Part shown: positions 16,679-25,580 of the stretch, in pieces
Numbering within the stretch: position 1 is the first letter of the stretch
How the letters are laid out: the number at the start of each line of letters is the position of its first letter
NCBI RefSeq assembly: GCF_001514305.1
Contig: NZ_KQ949105.1
Location: 94,049 to 137,321, forward strand
Source of the DNA: Streptomyces dysideae
GTDB lineage: Bacteria; Actinomycetota; Actinomycetes; Streptomycetales; Streptomycetaceae
DNA length: 43,273 nt
Reading direction: 5' to 3'
The notes under the pieces: generated by a model
Told to the model about the DNA's origin: nothing
The model's database searches: none
Seen by the model: the letters and a program-made list of their open reading frames with translations, nothing else
Position numbers and translations under genes: made by a program

Positions 16679-17511
16679 GCGTCTGCTCCCCTCATGGTCA
16701 CCGCGGCCGCGTCGCGTGGCGGATAGGGGTGGAGGCGGTAGTCCGGTTTCGTCTTGGCGACGAAGGCGTCGACACCGTCGCCGGCCTCGGCCGAAGTGAA
16801 GGCTCGTTCGCTGAATGCCAATGTGTGTTCCAGTGCTTGGTTTTCGTCGGTGTCGAATGCCAGGTCGATCGCCGCCTTGCACATCGCTGTGCCCGTGGCG
16901 GGCCGGTCGGCGAGTTGCTCGGCCAGGCCGAGCGCCACCTTGAGGCTGTCCCCGGTCGGGGTGACCCGGTTGATCAGGCCCCACGAGAGAGCCGTGAGGG
17001 CGTCGATCGGTTCTGCGAGCAGCATGATCTCCTTGGCCCGGCCCACACCGATCCGACGCGTCGTGCGCAACGTGCCGCCGCTGCTGGGAAACAGACCGAG
17101 CGTGATCTCGGGAGAGGCGATCTTGACGTGTTCCTCGGCGACGATGAGGTCGCAGCACACCGCGATCTCCAGACCGCCGCCGTAGCAGAGCCCGTTCAGG
17201 GCCGCGATCGTCGGCTTCGGGAAGTGCGCGAGATGGTCGAACACCTCCTTCTGCGGCCGCAGCTTGAGCTCGACCGCCGCGCCCGGCTCTCGTAGGCCGA
17301 CGATCTCCTTGATGTCGGATCCGGCGCAGAACGCCTGCTGTCCGGCCGCCGTCACCACCACCGCGCGGACGTGCGTGTCGTCGTGGGCACGCTCAAGCGC
17401 CTCGGCCAGGGCCATCGTGAGGGGACGGTTCATCGCGTTGACCGGCGGGTGGTCCAGCGTCAGGACAGCGGCGGCGCCGACAACTTCGTAGTGGACGGTG
17501 CTGGTGGTCAT
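16675..17511 (-). CDS. enoyl-CoA hydratase/isomerase family protein
   Basis: A 278-residue crotonase-fold enzyme. The oxyanion hole is built by CAGSDI (62-67) and YGGGLE (110-115). Both glutamates used for hydration are present, Glu115 in GGGLE and Glu135 in SPEITLGLFPSSGG, favouring a true hydratase over an isomerase or decarboxylase. ATG at 17511 follows GGAGGGA; a longer frame to 17604 would overlap the CoA-transferase gene and lacks family support. It acts on an enoyl-CoA formed from the acid activated by the neighbouring class III CoA-transferase. Confidence 0.92.
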   Translation of the reverse strand: MTTSTVHYEVVGAAAVLTLDHPPVNAMNRPLTMALAEALERAHDDTHVRAVVVTAAGQQAFCAGSDIKEIVGLREPGAAVELKLRPQKEVFDHLAHFPKPTIAALNGLCYGGGLEIAVCCDLIVAEEHVKIASPEITLGLFPSSGGTLRTTRRIGVGRAKEIMLLAEPIDALTALSWGLINRVTPTGDSLKVALGLAEQLADRPATGTAMCKAAIDLAFDTDENQALEHTLAFSERAFTSAEAGDGVDAFVAKTKPDYRLHPYPPRDAAAVTMRGADA

Positions 17512-17584
17512 GAGTCCCTCCGGATGGGGGGTTCCTCGCAAAGCGAGGTCGCGTACGGGTCGAGCAAGGGCCGGTTCGCAGGAA

Positions 17585-18859
17585 TCACAGGGCGCCGCCG
17601 TCATCGAGCCGCTTGAACTCCTCGTCTCCGACCCCGAGCAGTTCGTGCAGCACGTCCCGGTTGTCCTGGCCGACGGAGCGCCCCAGATACCTGATCACGC
17701 CGGGTGTCTGCGACATCCGTGCCACGGGCGCCTGCACCCGCACCTCGTCGAGATCCTCGTCCTTGACCGGGACGAAGGTGCCGCGGGCCTTCAGGTGCGG
17801 GTCCGCCATCAGCTGTTGGGCGTTGTAGACGGGACCTGCCGCGACACCGTGGTCGTCGAACTGCTGCATGACCGTCTGAAGGGAGCGTTGCCGGATCCAG
17901 TCCGCGATCAGGTCGTCGACGGCGTCGCGGTTGACGATGCGACGCAGCGGGTCCGCGTACTCGGGGTCCTCCCGCAGCTCGGGTCGTCCGATCGCGTCGA
18001 AGACCTTCAGGGCCACCGACTGGGCGCTGCCGGACAGGGCGATCCAGTGGCCGTCGCCGGTCTTGTAGGTGTTGCGCGGCACGCTGATGGCCCACTTGTT
18101 GCCGACGCGGCCGGGGATCTTACCCAGCTGGTCGTAGGTGAGTGTGGCCTGTTCGGCGAAACGCGCCAGCGGTTCGAGCAGGCTCAGGTCGATGAGCTGT
18201 CCCTGTCCGGTCCGCTCGCGGTGCAGCAGCGCGGCGCTGACGGCGAAGGCGCCGTGTACCGCGGCGGTGCAGTCGGCGAGCATGAACCCGGGCAGGGTCG
18301 GCGGGCCGTCGGCTTCACCGGTGATGTGGGCGAAGCCGCTCATCGCCTCGCTGATGGTGCCGAACCCGGCCTTGTCGCTGTAGGGGCCGCCGGCGCCGTA
18401 GCCGGTCACGTGGATCATGACGAGACCCTCGTTGCGGCTGGCCAGGTCCTCGTAGCTGATACCCCATCGTTCGAGGGCCGAGGGGCGGGCGTTGAGGATG
18501 ACGACGTCGATCTCGGCGGCAAGCCGGCGGAAGAGCTCTTGGCCGGCCTCGACGCGCAGGTTCAGCGACACACACCGCTTGTTGCGGCCCAGGCTCTTCC
18601 ACATCAGGTTGATGTCGCCCTTGTTGGCGCCCCACTGCCGGATCGGATCACCGGATCCCGGCTGCTCGACCTTGATGACGTCCGCGCCGTACTCACCCAT
18701 GTAGGTGGCGATCATGGGGCCGGCGACCAGTGTGGCCGCGTCGAGCACCTTGATCCCGTCGAATGCTCCCGGCGTGTGCCGGGGCGACGGAGGGCGCTGG
18801 CCGGTAGTGCCGCCGGGCCGGCTGCGGGTGGGTGGCTGGTACGCAGAGTTGGTTGTCAT
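17585..18859 (-). CDS. class III (CaiB/BaiF) CoA-transferase
   Basis: A 424-residue family III CoA-transferase, which moves CoA from a donor such as succinyl-CoA to a carboxylic acid. Family blocks are VAGPMIATYMGEYGADVIKV then EQPGSGDPIR, and the catalytic aspartate is Asp196 in GFMLADCTAA. The first 32 residues are a low-complexity Pro/Arg/Thr tail not common in the family. It lies 73 bases upstream of the enoyl-CoA hydratase and 108 bases downstream of the MFS transporter, all on the minus strand. The likely job is activation of the imported acid as its CoA ester. It is only distantly like the second CaiB protein at 27703-28995. Confidence 0.92.
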   Translation of the reverse strand: MTTNSAYQPPTRSRPGGTTGQRPPSPRHTPGAFDGIKVLDAATLVAGPMIATYMGEYGADVIKVEQPGSGDPIRQWGANKGDINLMWKSLGRNKRCVSLNLRVEAGQELFRRLAAEIDVVILNARPSALERWGISYEDLASRNEGLVMIHVTGYGAGGPYSDKAGFGTISEAMSGFAHITGEADGPPTLPGFMLADCTAAVHGAFAVSAALLHRERTGQGQLIDLSLLEPLARFAEQATLTYDQLGKIPGRVGNKWAISVPRNTYKTGDGHWIALSGSAQSVALKVFDAIGRPELREDPEYADPLRRIVNRDAVDDLIADWIRQRSLQTVMQQFDDHGVAAGPVYNAQQLMADPHLKARGTFVPVKDEDLDEVRVQAPVARMSQTPGVIRYLGRSVGQDNRDVLHELLGVGDEEFKRLDDGGAL

Positions 18860-18967
18860 GAGCGGCCTCTCGGGGCGGAGATGGAAACGAACGGGACGAG
18901 TCCCTTTGAACGGCGCTTTGTCTCGGACGGGCGGGCAGCGACTGGGCCCGGGTGTGCGTGCAGCAGG

Positions 18968-20359
18968 TCACTGAGTGACGGCAGCCGTGCCTTCGCCGGT
19001 CTTGACCTGGGTGCCGGTGCGCATGACCGAACTCATGCGCAGCGCGAGGACGGTTCCGAGGATCATCAGCGCACCGATGCTCACCAGTCCCCACTTGGGG
19101 TGGCCCGTCCTGTCGGTGAGCCACCCGACCCAGTAGGGGCCGACGAACCCCGCGATGTTGCCCAGCGAGTTCACCGCGGCGATACCGGCCGCGGCGGCCG
19201 CACCGGTCAGGAACGCGGTCGGCAGCCGCCAGAATCCGGCAAAGGTGGAGATGACGGCGACGGCGCAGATGAACAGGCCCGCATAGCCGACCCACGGGTT
19301 CGTCGCGAACGCTGTCACGGTCAGGGCGAGGCCGCCCGCCGCCAGGAAGAACGCCGTGATCCGGGCCGGCTGGTTGAGCCGGTCGACCATGATGCCGGCG
19401 GCGATGATGGCGATCGCTCCGACGGCGTAGGGCGCCGCCGTCAGCAGAGTCACCGTCAGGTTGTCCTCGATACCCAGACTGGACTTGATGATCGTCGGCA
19501 GCCAGAAACTCAGCCCGTAGAGACCGAAGACGAGCGTGAAGTAGACCGCCGCCAGGCCCAGCACCCGCGGGTCCTTGAGCGAGGCCAGCTCCGACTGAGG
19601 GTGATGCGCTTCGATCTCCGTGGCCTCCGCCCTGAGGGTTGCGGTCAGCCACTCCTTCTCCGGCCGGGGAAGCCACTCGGCCTTATCGGGCCGGTCGGTC
19701 AGGTAGGAGAACAGGAACACACCGAGGAGGACGGTCGGGATGCCTTCGAGAATGAACAGCCACTGCCAGCCCTCGAGCCCGAGGCCATTGACTTTCAGCA
19801 GCAGGCCGCCCAGCGGTGCGCCCAGTGCGGTCGACAGCGGTACGGCGCAGAAGAACAGGCCCACGACCCGGGCACGCTGGCGGGCCGGGAACCAGAACGT
19901 GAGGTAGAGGATCATGCCGGGGAAGAACCCGGCCTCGGCCGCACCCAGCAGGATCCGGATCGCGTAGAAGCTCATCTCGTTCCACACGAACGCCTGGAGT
20001 ACAGCCACCAGGCCCCACGTGACCATGATGCGGGCCATCCACACGCGCGCCCCGACCCTGAACATGATCAGGTTGCTCGGGACCTCGAAGATGAAGTACC
20101 CGAGGAAGAACAGTCCGGCACCGAGTCCGAACGCTGTGGCGGAGATCCTCAGCGCGTCGTTCATCGTGAGCGCCGCGACCGAGACCGAGGTGCGGTCGAG
20201 ATAGGAGAAGAAGTAGCAGACGCACATGATCGGCAGCAGCCGTCGCGCGACGATGCGATAGGCACTCGCGGCAACTTCCGGTTCGGCCGGGGTTGCCGGG
20301 CCCGGCGTCACAGGACCTGCCGGCTCGGTCGGCTGTTCGGTGCGCCTGTCCTTCGTCAT
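18968..20359 (-). CDS. MFS transporter, anion:cation symporter (ACS) family
   Basis: A 463-residue membrane protein with about 12 hydrophobic segments after a 30-residue Pro-rich cytoplasmic tail. FFSYLDRTSVSVAALTMNDA in the first helix, EVPSNLIMFRVGAR and AEAGFFPGMILYLTFWFP are signatures of the ACS family, whose members import tartrate, phthalate, hydroxyphenylacetate, galactonate and other organic anions with protons. It sits between the SDR and the CoA-transferase genes and is most likely the uptake system for the acid metabolised by this island. The 161-base gap upstream contains only a short CTCGCC/GGCGAG stem at 20484-20499. Confidence 0.92.
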   Translation of the reverse strand: MTKDRRTEQPTEPAGPVTPGPATPAEPEVAASAYRIVARRLLPIMCVCYFFSYLDRTSVSVAALTMNDALRISATAFGLGAGLFFLGYFIFEVPSNLIMFRVGARVWMARIMVTWGLVAVLQAFVWNEMSFYAIRILLGAAEAGFFPGMILYLTFWFPARQRARVVGLFFCAVPLSTALGAPLGGLLLKVNGLGLEGWQWLFILEGIPTVLLGVFLFSYLTDRPDKAEWLPRPEKEWLTATLRAEATEIEAHHPQSELASLKDPRVLGLAAVYFTLVFGLYGLSFWLPTIIKSSLGIEDNLTVTLLTAAPYAVGAIAIIAAGIMVDRLNQPARITAFFLAAGGLALTVTAFATNPWVGYAGLFICAVAVISTFAGFWRLPTAFLTGAAAAAGIAAVNSLGNIAGFVGPYWVGWLTDRTGHPKWGLVSIGALMILGTVLALRMSSVMRTGTQVKTGEGTAAVTQ

Positions 20360-20520
20360 GGCGGCTTCCCCTTACGTGCGGGTGTCAGAAGAGATCAACT
20401 GCTGGGGCGACAGCGGCTGCGGGTGCGGTTCGGTCAGGCGCCACAGAGCAGGGCGGCGTGACGTGCGCAGGTGCTGGGTGCGACTCGCCAAGCGGCGAGA
20501 AGCGGGCAGGCGGTGGGGGG

Positions 20521-21327
20521 TCAGCCCATGGGCGGGGTGTAGCGGCCGTCGACCGCGGTCCAACCCCCGTCGACGCAGAGCTGGCTTCCGGTGATGAAGG
20601 ACGCTGCGGGAGAGGCCAGGAACACGACCGCTCCGGCGAGTTCGGAGGGGTGGGCCCACCGGTCGAGGGCGCCCTTGGTGGCGTATGCCTCGTCCCACTC
20701 CTTGTTGGAGCGGATCGGCACCGTGAGGGCGGTGTCCACGGCGCCGGGCGCGATGGCGTTCGCGCGCACTCCCTGTGGTCCGAGTTCGGCGGCGATCGTG
20801 CGCAGCAGCTGGACCAGGCCGCCCTTGGTGGTGGCGTAGACGCTCTGGCCGGGCTCGACCAGGGTCGCGCGCATGGAGCTGAAGCCGATGATGCTGCCCT
20901 TGCCGCGTTCGGCCATGCCGCGGCCGAAGCCACGGAACAGATCGAACTGGGCGCGGAGGTTGAGCGCGATCACCCGCTCGAACTCCTCGCTGGAGTAGTC
21001 CAGGATCCGCTTGCGTACGTTGGTCGCGGCGGTGACCACCAGTGTGTCGACCGCGCCGATCTCGGCCACGGCGCCCTCCACGTCGACGCTGGATGTGGCG
21101 TCGAGCTCGTAGGCGCTCATCCCCGGCCCCCGCGATGCGGTGTCCTTGGCGGCGATCAGGTTGCGGTCCGCGCAGATCACCTCGGCGCCGCCTGCCGCCA
21201 GGGCGATGGCGCTCTCGCGGCCGATGCCGCTGCCGGCGCCGACGACTACGGCACGCTGACCCGTGAGGTCGAACATCTTGGTGTAGTCGACGGCGTACGG
21301 CGCGCTCGACTTGGGCTCGTGGGTCAT
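20521..21327 (-). CDS. short-chain dehydrogenase/reductase (SDR)
   Basis: A 268-residue classical SDR. The cofactor motif is VGAGSGIGRESA, and the catalytic Ser-Tyr-Lys set is in GFSSMRATLVEPGQSVYATT followed by KGG. An acidic residue at the end of the second strand (CADRN) suggests NAD rather than NADP. A leader of about 15 residues (MTHEPKSSAPYAVDY) precedes the Rossmann fold; a near-identical leader survives in the fragment at 595-640. The gene starts three bases after the aldehyde-dehydrogenase stop, so the two are cotranscribed and probably oxidise an alcohol and its aldehyde, or sequential groups, in one pathway. Confidence 0.92.
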   Translation of the reverse strand: MTHEPKSSAPYAVDYTKMFDLTGQRAVVVGAGSGIGRESAIALAAGGAEVICADRNLIAAKDTASRGPGMSAYELDATSSVDVEGAVAEIGAVDTLVVTAATNVRKRILDYSSEEFERVIALNLRAQFDLFRGFGRGMAERGKGSIIGFSSMRATLVEPGQSVYATTKGGLVQLLRTIAAELGPQGVRANAIAPGAVDTALTVPIRSNKEWDEAYATKGALDRWAHPSELAGAVVFLASPAASFITGSQLCVDGGWTAVDGRYTPPMG

Positions 21328-21330
21328 GGT

Positions 21331-22830
21331 TCAGCTGTCCATTCCGGTGTGGGGGCGGATGATGGCCATCCGGGGCACGGTCATGTCCTCGATGGCGAAG
21401 CGGGGACCCTCGCGGCCGGTCCCGGAGTCCTTGACGCCGCCGTAGGGCATGACGTCGGAGCGGAAGCCGGGCACCTCGTTGACGACCACGCCGCCGGCCT
21501 CGATCCGGTTGACCGCGGTGAACGCCGTCTCCAGGGACGCGGTGAAGACAGACACGTGCAGCCCGTAACGCGAGTCGTTCACCAGATCGAAGGCCGCTTC
21601 GACGTCCGCGACGCCGCGGATGCCGACGACGGGGCCGAAGATCTCCTCGTTCCAGGCGCGGGAATCCGTGGGGACGTCCAGGAGAACGGTCGGAGGGATG
21701 ACCCGATCCGGGGCTGTTCCGGCAGTGAAGCTGGACGCGCCGTGGCGGACGGCTTCCTCGACCCAGCTGTTCACGCGCTCGGTCGAGGCCGGATCGATCA
21801 GGGCCGACACCCTGGTGGCCGGGTCACGCGGGTCGCCCACGGTGACATCGGCGAGCCGGTCCTTGACCAGCGCGAGCAACTCGTCGCGGATCGACTCGAC
21901 GGCGATCACCCGCTGCACGCTGATACATGCCTGCCCCGACGCGTAGTAACCGCCCTTGACGATGGCGCTCGCGGCGGCCGGAAGGTCGGCGTCCTCAGCG
22001 ACCACCAGCGCCGCATTCGAGCCCAGCTCGAGCAGCACCTTGGTCGGGGCCGCATCACGGGCGATCTGGTGCCCGACGGCGGCGGACCCGGTGAACGAGA
22101 CGAGCCCTATCCGCGCGTCGGTGGTCAGGCGCCTGCCGACGTCCACACCGCCGGTGACCAGTTGAACCGCCTCGGCGGGCGCACCGAGCTCCACCAGTGC
22201 CTCCCGCAGGACGTGCACCAGCCACAGCGTCGCCAGCGGCGTCTGCGGGGCGGGTTTGACGATGACGGGGCAGCCCGCAGCCAGTGCCGGCGCAACCTTG
22301 TGGGCGGCCAGCATCAGGGGGTAGTTGAACCCGGCGATCGCAGCGACGACGCCGATCGGCTTGCGGACCCAGAACCCGAGCAGGCCCTCACCGCTGGGCA
22401 GCAGGTCCATGGGGACGGTCTCGCCGTGAATGTGCGTCGTCTCGTCCGCTGCGGCGCTGAGCGTGACCAGTGTGCGGTCCACCTCGACCCGGCAGTCGAC
22501 CAGCGGCTTGCCCGACTCCAGGACGAGAAGCTGCTCCACTTCCGTTCGGGAGGCCGCCAGGGCGTCGTGCGCCCTGAGCAGCGCTGCGCGGCGTACGTGC
22601 GTCGGCAGCGCGGCAACCTCGTCCTTCGCCGCGGCCGCGGATTCCAGCGCTTGCTCCACCAACTCCACGTCGCCCAGGGGAGCTGCAGCCACGAAGGACC
22701 CGTCGTAGGGAAAGACCACGTCACCGGTGGCGGGGGTGTCCACCCAGCCGGCGCCGACAGGCAGGCCGCTCGGGTAGGGCAGCGCCACGCGGGACGTTCG
22801 GTCGACGCGTACCGAAGATGTCATGTGCAT
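21331..22830 (-). CDS. NAD(P)-dependent aldehyde dehydrogenase
   Basis: A 499-residue enzyme that oxidises an aldehyde to a carboxylic acid. The motifs are intact: FNYP (168-171), substrate and cofactor strand FTGS (246-249), general base Glu268 in LLELGSNAALV and nucleophile Cys302 in SGQACISVQRV. It resembles benzaldehyde/vanillin-type and related ALDH subfamilies, but I cannot name the substrate. First gene of the leftward operon; its start lies 56 bases from a perfect FadR-type palindrome shared with the divergent GntR gene. A decayed copy of its 3' end joined to an SDR start lies at 389-640. Confidence 0.93.
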   Translation of the reverse strand: MHMTSSVRVDRTSRVALPYPSGLPVGAGWVDTPATGDVVFPYDGSFVAAAPLGDVELVEQALESAAAAKDEVAALPTHVRRAALLRAHDALAASRTEVEQLLVLESGKPLVDCRVEVDRTLVTLSAAADETTHIHGETVPMDLLPSGEGLLGFWVRKPIGVVAAIAGFNYPLMLAAHKVAPALAAGCPVIVKPAPQTPLATLWLVHVLREALVELGAPAEAVQLVTGGVDVGRRLTTDARIGLVSFTGSAAVGHQIARDAAPTKVLLELGSNAALVVAEDADLPAAASAIVKGGYYASGQACISVQRVIAVESIRDELLALVKDRLADVTVGDPRDPATRVSALIDPASTERVNSWVEEAVRHGASSFTAGTAPDRVIPPTVLLDVPTDSRAWNEEIFGPVVGIRGVADVEAAFDLVNDSRYGLHVSVFTASLETAFTAVNRIEAGGVVVNEVPGFRSDVMPYGGVKDSGTGREGPRFAIEDMTVPRMAIIRPHTGMDS

Positions 22831-22885
22831 TTCCTCATCTCGCCAGTGGCGGGCGTCAGATATGGCCCACTGAGTAGACCTAGGT

Positions 22886-22902
22886 CACTGGTCAGACCAG
22901 TG
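22886..22902. promoter_or_regulatory. FadR/GntR-type operator between ALDH and GntR genes
   Basis: CACTGGTCAGACCAGTG is a perfect 17-bp palindrome around a central A. Its TGGTCNGACCA core matches the dyad bound by FadR-subfamily GntR regulators. It lies between the divergent ALDH operon and the GntR gene. A second copy of the first 14 bases is at 29049-29062. GACCTAGGTC, another 10-bp palindrome, abuts it at 22877-22886. Confidence 0.85.
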
Positions 22903-22975
22903 CGCTTCCTTTAATATTGAGGTGTTGCGCTGGCCTGTCAAGGCCCATCGCTAGGGTTGAGCAGCGACTAGGCGA

Positions 22976-23764
22976 GTGAGGGGTGCCCGGAATGGTGATC
23001 AGCCAGTGAGTGGAGAAACCACGTTCAAGCCTGTGCAGTCGGACCGGCTCTACCGGCGCATCGTCGAGCAGATCGAGGACGCTCTGCTGCGCGGAGAGCT
23101 GCGCCCAGGACAGCGGCTGCCCAGCGAGCGCGAACTCGTCGCGCAGTTCGGAGCCAGTCGCTCCACCATTCGCGAGGCGCTTCGCGTACTGGAGAACGAC
23201 GGCGTCGTCCGCTCACGCCCGGGTGACAAACAAGGGCCAGAGCTGCTGCCGTTCTCGACTGCCGCCCTGGCGCGCCAGATGACACGGCTCGTGCGGTTCG
23301 AGCAGATCACGATCGCCGAGCTGATCAGCTCAAGGATGATCTTCGACTCGGCCGCAGCTCGACTGGCCGCGGTACTCCACACGGCGGACGAGCTCGCGGA
23401 GATGGAAGCAGCCGTCGCATCGATGAACGCCGCCATGCCCGACGACTTGGACGCATTCGGCCAGGCGGACCTCGCTTTCCACGAAGCCGTCGCCAGGGCC
23501 AGCCGCAACACCTTCGTGCAGGTTTCGGACGCCGTGGTGCACGACGTCGTACTGTCGCTGATCACCGACGACATCGACCAGGCACAGAACCAGGTGTCGT
23601 TCATGGCGAGATCGGCCGAGTTCCACGGACGAATCCTGGCTGCCATCCGCGAGCGCGACGGCATCACGGCAGCACGGCTCTCACGCCAGCTCCTGTTCGA
23701 CTTCTACGCCAATCACGTCAGTGCCGAACAGAGGGTGCTCCTCGCCGCTCTGGTCGACGAGTAA
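22976..23764 (+). CDS. GntR-family (FadR/FCD subfamily) transcriptional regulator
   Basis: A protein of 262 residues from GTG 22976, or 252 from GTG 23006; neither has a strong ribosome site. The winged helix reads RLYRRIVEQIEDALLRGELR, then PGQRLPSERELVAQFGAS with the recognition helix RSTIREALRVLENDGVV. The C-terminal FCD ligand domain contains DLAFHEAVARASRNTF and SAEFHGRILAAIRERD, with histidines positioned to bind a metal that holds an organic-acid ligand. FCD regulators usually repress catabolic operons until the substrate or its acid intermediate binds. The perfect operator at 22886 and the second at 29049 are its probable targets. Confidence 0.92.
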   Translation: MRGARNGDQPVSGETTFKPVQSDRLYRRIVEQIEDALLRGELRPGQRLPSERELVAQFGASRSTIREALRVLENDGVVRSRPGDKQGPELLPFSTAALARQMTRLVRFEQITIAELISSRMIFDSAAARLAAVLHTADELAEMEAAVASMNAAMPDDLDAFGQADLAFHEAVARASRNTFVQVSDAVVHDVVLSLITDDIDQAQNQVSFMARSAEFHGRILAAIRERDGITAARLSRQLLFDFYANHVSAEQRVLLAALVDE

Positions 23765-23977
23765 GAGCTCGCCCAGCTGGGGCATGAGGTCATGGTCGTC
23801 GGTGGGGTGGTTGCCGCCGGTGTCCGAGGAACGTGTCCAGCCACGCAGGAATGCGGCCGAACTCCTCATCGCGATCGGGGAGGCACCGGGGTGTACGAGG
23901 GGGTGGCGGACGCGCACCTCATGAGCAGTTCAACGGTTCGCCGCGACCCTCGCGACATCCTCCGATGTGACGAGTGG
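23765..23977. other. short gap between converging GntR and response-regulator-like genes
   Basis: Both neighbours end here. No gene, hairpin with T-run or repeat is evident. Confidence 0.4.
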
Positions 23978-24802
23978 TCAGCCACGATCTGCTGCGCTCG
24001 GCGCCCGAGACTCACCCGGTCCGGTCCACAGCGTGCTGCGAGTGCAGTAGGTCGCCAGCCCCCACTGCTGGTCGACAATCAGCTCCAGTCCCTGTTCGCT
24101 GAAGGCGGGCAGGAGCCGTTGCAATCGTGCCCTCAGGGCGCGCAGGGTCATGGGCAAGTCGGGGGTACCGAACAACAGTCTCAGGTGGTGGCAGCAGACG
24201 ACGCTGCGGGCATGGGAGGCTATGTGGAACAGAAGCCTCTGGCTTGACGTTCCTCTTGGGTATCCGGCATTTCGGGCTGGTGGTGGACATCGTCTGAGGT
24301 CGGCCCGGATGCGCCACGTGAGTTCGGCCGTCGGCGCTGTCGGGTCGAGGACGTCGCACGCCCCGGCATCCAAGGCGTCAGCGGCATCGCTTCCGTCGGG
24401 TCGCAGGACCGCCACGGGGGCGACGAGTGATGCGGCCCGTACCAGGCGGGCCAGGGTCTCCGGGACTGCGGCAGGCGCATCCAGCAACAGCATCGCCGGT
24501 CGTAGTTCCAGGATCGATGCGAAGAACTGATCGCTTCCCCACCGGAGGACGCCGCCTTGGGCGAGGCCGGCGTGGTGCAGACGCGCCGCCAGGCCGGAGG
24601 TCGGCGTCTCGACCGACACCACCAGCGACGCGCGAAGATGGGCCGACAGCGTGGGGACGACGCGCGCCGTCGCGGGAAGTTCCGTCCGTGGTCCTCGGCG
24701 TTGGTGGGCTTTGGCGTAGTTGAGGTCCGCGACCGGAGCCGCATGATGTCTCATGGGGCCGACAGGGCGAGTGTGGGTGGCCCGCAACTCCTGGATGGGC
24801 AT
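23978..24802 (-). CDS. atypical response-regulator-like protein with winged helix
   Basis: A frame of up to 274 residues. Residues from about 60 resemble a degenerate receiver domain (SLVVSVETPTSGLAARLHHA, then LELRPAMLLLDAPA with a candidate phospho-acceptor Asp, and ALDAGACDVLDPTAPTAEL). The C-terminal part looks like an OmpR-type winged helix (QRLLFHIASHARSVVCCHHL, LRALRARLQRLLPAF, GLELIVDQQWGLATY). The acidic pocket and lysine of a normal receiver are not clear, so it may work without phosphorylation. No sensor kinase is adjacent. The start is uncertain (24802 or 24754); neither has a good ribosome site. Function unknown. Confidence 0.6.
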   Translation of the reverse strand: MPIQELRATHTRPVGPMRHHAAPVADLNYAKAHQRRGPRTELPATARVVPTLSAHLRASLVVSVETPTSGLAARLHHAGLAQGGVLRWGSDQFFASILELRPAMLLLDAPAAVPETLARLVRAASLVAPVAVLRPDGSDAADALDAGACDVLDPTAPTAELTWRIRADLRRCPPPARNAGYPRGTSSQRLLFHIASHARSVVCCHHLRLLFGTPDLPMTLRALRARLQRLLPAFSEQGLELIVDQQWGLATYCTRSTLWTGPGESRAPSAADRG

Positions 24803-24939
24803 CGCGTGCCCTGGGAGGTGAAGTCAACGGCCGTGGCGACACTGTCGGTCGGCAAGTCGTCCCGTCAGGCACTGTGGACAAACGGCGGCCGGAGACACCG
24901 ACCAGCCCGCGCCGTTGTCCGCGGATGCCACCGTCGAGC

Positions 24940-25480
24940 TCAAGCCTCATAGACACGGCTTCTTGAGTGATCGATTCCGCTACCGTGCAGCATGAGGGTC
25001 AGAGGGGCGTGTGGAACATCTTGTGCAGGCGCTGGACTCAGGCTGCACGGAGCATCGCCCACCTTGGTGGTCCCGCAGGTGTGGGTGTGGATGCCGTACT
25101 CCGAGGACAGAGCTGCGACGATGGGGATCCCACGGCCGTGTTCCTCCGGTTGGAGGTCCTGGGGCGACCGCTGGATGCCCGAAGGTCCCGCATCGGTGAC
25201 TTCGATGCGCAGGCCGCGACACTCCTCGGTACTGATCCAGGAGAGTCGCAGTACAGCCGGAGGAAGGGCGTGGGAGACAGCATTGGTGATCAGTTCTGAT
25301 CACCAGGAGGGCGTCCTCGGCTGGTTCCGGGAACAAGTTCCACTCGGAGAGGATCGTTCGGGCGCGTCGGCGCACAGCGGCGAGCGCCTGGGGGACATGC
25401 GGTACCAGGCAGGTGTGCTCCATGTCTTTGGGAGGCACACCGTTCGCATGGGCGGCCAATTCGGAGACTGTCGTGCTCAT
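24940..25480 (-). pseudogene. anti-sigma-factor-type HATPase (RsbW/SpoIIAB-like), frameshifted
   Basis: The N-terminal 55 residues (MSTTVSELAAHANGVPPKD, then VPQALAAVRRRARTILSEWN) read in one frame up to EDALLVI. The rest (LITNAVSHALPPAVLRLSW, IEVTDAGPSG, EEHGRGIPIVAALSSEYG) reads in another. These are the N, G1 and G2 boxes of the GHKL ATPase fold used by Streptomyces anti-sigma/serine kinases. At about 25300 two bases appear to be missing between VI and LITNA (expected VISELITNA). The protein would be about 175 residues, the usual family size. Either it is a recent pseudogene or the indel is an error. Confidence 0.8.
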
Positions 25481-25580
25481 CTTGTGTCCATCCTCAGTCA
25501 ACTGAGGGATCATTCGGTGCGTCTTGGGCGGTGAACGCCTCGGTCACGCCTACCTGCGCGAGCGCCAAAACGGCGGCACA

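Noticed and set aside
17498..20461. A 987-codon open frame on the plus strand
   Set aside because: It lies antisense to the intact CoA-transferase and MFS genes and is low-complexity (Gly/Arg/Asp/Glu-rich), the usual shadow of GC-rich third positions.
20293..22914. An 873-codon open frame on the plus strand
   Set aside because: Antisense shadow of the SDR and aldehyde dehydrogenase genes, with no domain and no ribosome site.
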